A stretch of 64,000 nucleotides of DNA from Pseudanabaena galeata CCNP1313. Its GTDB lineage: Bacteria; Cyanobacteriota; Cyanobacteriia; Pseudanabaenales; Pseudanabaenaceae. The stretch lies in NCBI RefSeq assembly GCF_029910235.1, contig NZ_CP112874.1, positions 1,054,001-1,118,000 on the forward strand. The letters run 5' to 3'. The position numbers and the translations under genes were made by a program. Position 1 is the stretch's first letter, and every line of letters begins with the position of its first letter. The notes under the pieces were generated by a model. The model searched no databases. It was given only the letters and a program-made list of their open reading frames with translations, and was not told the DNA's origin. Positions 62,434-64,000 of this stretch are shown here, piece after piece.

Positions 62434-62560
62434 TCAACTTTCGTCAATTAATCCCTCGTATTCGTCATGTAAACCAATCCAAAACCAATAGTAATCATCA
62501 TCTTCTTCTATGGATAGGCGATCGCTGGTTGATTTTTTGAGAGGCGATCGCCATCGTTTT
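62434..62560 (-). pseudogene. Small coding remnant
   Basis: The minus strand encodes DRLSIEEDDDYYWFWIGLHD, then EYEGLIDES and a stop. The run of acidic and aromatic residues looks protein-like, but there is no in-frame start codon and the upstream side runs into the amylosucrase 3' end. It may be the 3' end of a lost small gene, perhaps of a toxin-antitoxin type, though I do not recognise the family. Confidence 0.4.
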
Positions 62561-62564
62561 GATG

Positions 62565-64000
62565 TTATGTTTCTGTCAACCAACAGAACTGATAGCCATG
62601 AAGAACAATGCGTTCATCATGTTGAGATGGCTTTTTACCAGTATATAAATCGATAAATCGGCTATAGGCACTAAAACCCTTATTACTTAAGGCTGACAAG
62701 TCTAAATATTGCGGATTTACATCAAAATTGGCAACTACTAGCACTTTCTCGGATGGACGCTGATGATCGAAACGAATAAAACCGAGCAAATGTTCATTGT
62801 CTAAGTGGAGCAATTCACGATTATTAAAATCGGCAAAGGCTGAGATTTCTTTGCGAATGGAAATCATCTTCTTCATGGCAGTGAAGATTGCATATTGTTC
62901 AGTGCCTTGTTTTTTGCGTAGTTCGGCTTTTTCCCAATCAATTTTCGGACGATGCACCCAACGATTATCACTGCTTTTACTAGGATCTTCGCTAAAGCTG
63001 TAATCATTGAGTACACCGATCGCATCACCGTTATAGATCAAAGGAATTCCCCCAAAGGATAGAATAATTCCATGCAGTAAGAGAATTCGATTAATAGCAG
63101 CAGAAATCAAGTTTTTATCTTCCGATTCTAGAGCTGATTCTAGACCGACTAGAGAAGCCAATGACCCACAGACACGTCCATCTCCCGTAGCTTCATTATG
63201 CATAAATTCTAAACCCCTAGCCGAACCGTCAAACTTACCCCTAAAGTAATCAATCAAAAAGCGTCGGTGGGAATGAGGTTCGTAACCCGCTAAGCGAATA
63301 TCGTTATCGTCAAATCCAAAACCAATATCATCATGACATCGGACATAATTTAGCCAAGTCGCTCGTTCCAATTTATTGGGCAAGCTCTTGATCCCTTGAC
63401 TGAGGAGTTTCGTGTTTTTAGTTGCCACGCTATCCCAGAGTAGAGCCATTAAAGTCGCGTTATAGGCGATTTCACATTCTTTGGCAGCGATCGCATCTTC
63501 TCCAAAATACTTAATTACTTCCACAGGTGCAACGATCGCTTCCGCAATAAATAACACCCCAGGGGCAGAAACTTGGCAGCAGTCCTTCATTAACTGCAAA
63601 ATCAGGTGGGCTTTGCGTTCATTTTGACAAGAAGTGCCAATCTTCTTCCACAAAAAAGCCACCGCATCAAGCCGCAAAATATCCACACCTTGATTTGCCC
63701 AAAACAGAATAATGTCCAGCATCTCAATAAATACCGTAGGGTTACTATAGTTCAAATCCCATTGATAATCATGAAAAACTGTCATCACCCATTTTTCCAT
63801 TTCAGGATTCCAAGTGAAATTACCTGGATCGGTTTCAGGAAATACTTCGGGCATACTCTGCTCGAACATATCAGGAACTTCGCGCCCTTCATAAATGTAG
63901 AAATAGTCTTGAAAGCGACTATCGCCTTTGATGGCTTTCTTAGCCCATTCATGTTCGTCAGAAGTATGATTTAGAACAATATCCAGAACCAACAAAATAT
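62565..64000 (-). CDS. Amylosucrase-type GH13 enzyme (5' end outside the window)
   Basis: The visible 478 codons cover most of a GH13 alpha-amylase-superfamily enzyme of the amylosucrase type. Features are LVLDIVLNHTSDEHEWAKKA (region I), GVDILRLDAVAF (nucleophile Asp), LFIAEAIVAP (acid/base Glu) and VRCHDDIGFGF (region IV). Such enzymes make alpha-glucan from sucrose, or hydrolyse sucrose. The frame remains open at the right window edge, so the N-terminus is missing; an internal Met near the edge is not the start. No partner gene is visible. Confidence 0.88.
   Translation of the reverse strand, partial: ILLVLDIVLNHTSDEHEWAKKAIKGDSRFQDYFYIYEGREVPDMFEQSMPEVFPETDPGNFTWNPEMEKWVMTVFHDYQWDLNYSNPTVFIEMLDIILFWANQGVDILRLDAVAFLWKKIGTSCQNERKAHLILQLMKDCCQVSAPGVLFIAEAIVAPVEVIKYFGEDAIAAKECEIAYNATLMALLWDSVATKNTKLLSQGIKSLPNKLERATWLNYVRCHDDIGFGFDDNDIRLAGYEPHSHRRFLIDYFRGKFDGSARGLEFMHNEATGDGRVCGSLASLVGLESALESEDKNLISAAINRILLLHGIILSFGGIPLIYNGDAIGVLNDYSFSEDPSKSSDNRWVHRPKIDWEKAELRKKQGTEQYAIFTAMKKMISIRKEISAFADFNNRELLHLDNEHLLGFIRFDHQRPSEKVLVVANFDVNPQYLDLSALSNKGFSAYSRFIDLYTGKKPSQHDERIVLHGYQFCWLTET

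Noticed and set aside
62434-62560. A named toxin or antitoxin family for the peptide remnant
   Set aside because: The resemblance to the tails of small toxin proteins is only a vague impression, so no function is given.

Overview
The window looks like chromosomal DNA of a phycobilisome-containing cyanobacterium. It carries phycocyanin genes with their lyases (cpcB, cpcA, cpcE, cpcF), phycoerythrobilin synthesis genes (pebA, pebB), psaE and chlD, and the HIP1 octamer GCGATCGC is very frequent in coding DNA. The genus is not proven by the sequence. The pebAB genes imply that phycoerythrobilin is made, and the high density of intergenic palindromes would suit a Pseudanabaena-like filamentous strain. 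No tRNA, rRNA or CRISPR array was recognised by eye.

Layout. 1-13.5 kb: cimA, tatC, small hypotheticals, a HEAT-repeat protein, a MAPEG protein, ppsA, mutM, psaE, an L,D-transpeptidase, an IS982-type insertion sequence and a membrane-anchored hypothetical. 13.6-18.1 kb: wecB, an NrtA/CmpA-like lipoprotein, a tandem pair of YbjN-like proteins and a HAS-barrel-like protein. 18.1-23 kb: a decayed Rpn-type nuclease gene, a secreted TPR-CHAT caspase-like protein and a frameshifted IS30-type element. 23-31.2 kb: livG, a DsbA-fold protein, an HTH regulator and the pigment block (cpcF, cpcE, cpcA, cpcB, a polyphosphate-kinase-2-type relic, pebB, pebA, all on the minus strand). 31.5-43 kb: glyQ, an ABC exporter, chlD, a Uma2 protein, a TIGR02117-type protein, a glycosyltransferase-TPR fusion, an ABC-2 permease, hisB and a Doc-type toxin with a large HTH partner. 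43-50.2 kb: a PacL-type ATPase, a membrane GTPase, a nucleotidyltransferase, a JmjC-type oxygenase and a small secreted protein. 50.7-64 kb: a PstS-like protein, ccs1, pgm, mobA, an alpha/beta hydrolase, a membrane protein, a peptidoglycan-binding serine-hydrolase-like protein, livF, an ISKra4-type element and a GH13 amylosucrase cut by the window edge.

How genes work together. The cpc block makes both phycocyanin subunits and the E/F lyase that attaches bilin to the alpha subunit; pebA and pebB reduce biliverdin to phycoerythrobilin. livG and livF are dispersed ATPases of a branched-chain or neutral amino acid importer. cimA and hisB serve amino acid synthesis; ppsA, pgm and the amylosucrase serve carbon storage. 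The Doc/HTH pair resembles a toxin-antitoxin module.

The most unusual aspect is the intergenic DNA. Nearly every gap holds perfect palindromes or short inverted-repeat elements. One family of exactly 113 bp has the terminal repeats of the resident IS982-type element, and two of its three full copies are flanked by 5-bp direct repeats, so it looks like a MITE family mobilised by that transposase. Other families have their own conserved ends, include a nested insertion and an apparently flipped internal loop, and in several places supply the stop codon or last residues of the neighbouring gene. A heptanucleotide tandem repeat inside mutM could switch its reading frame.
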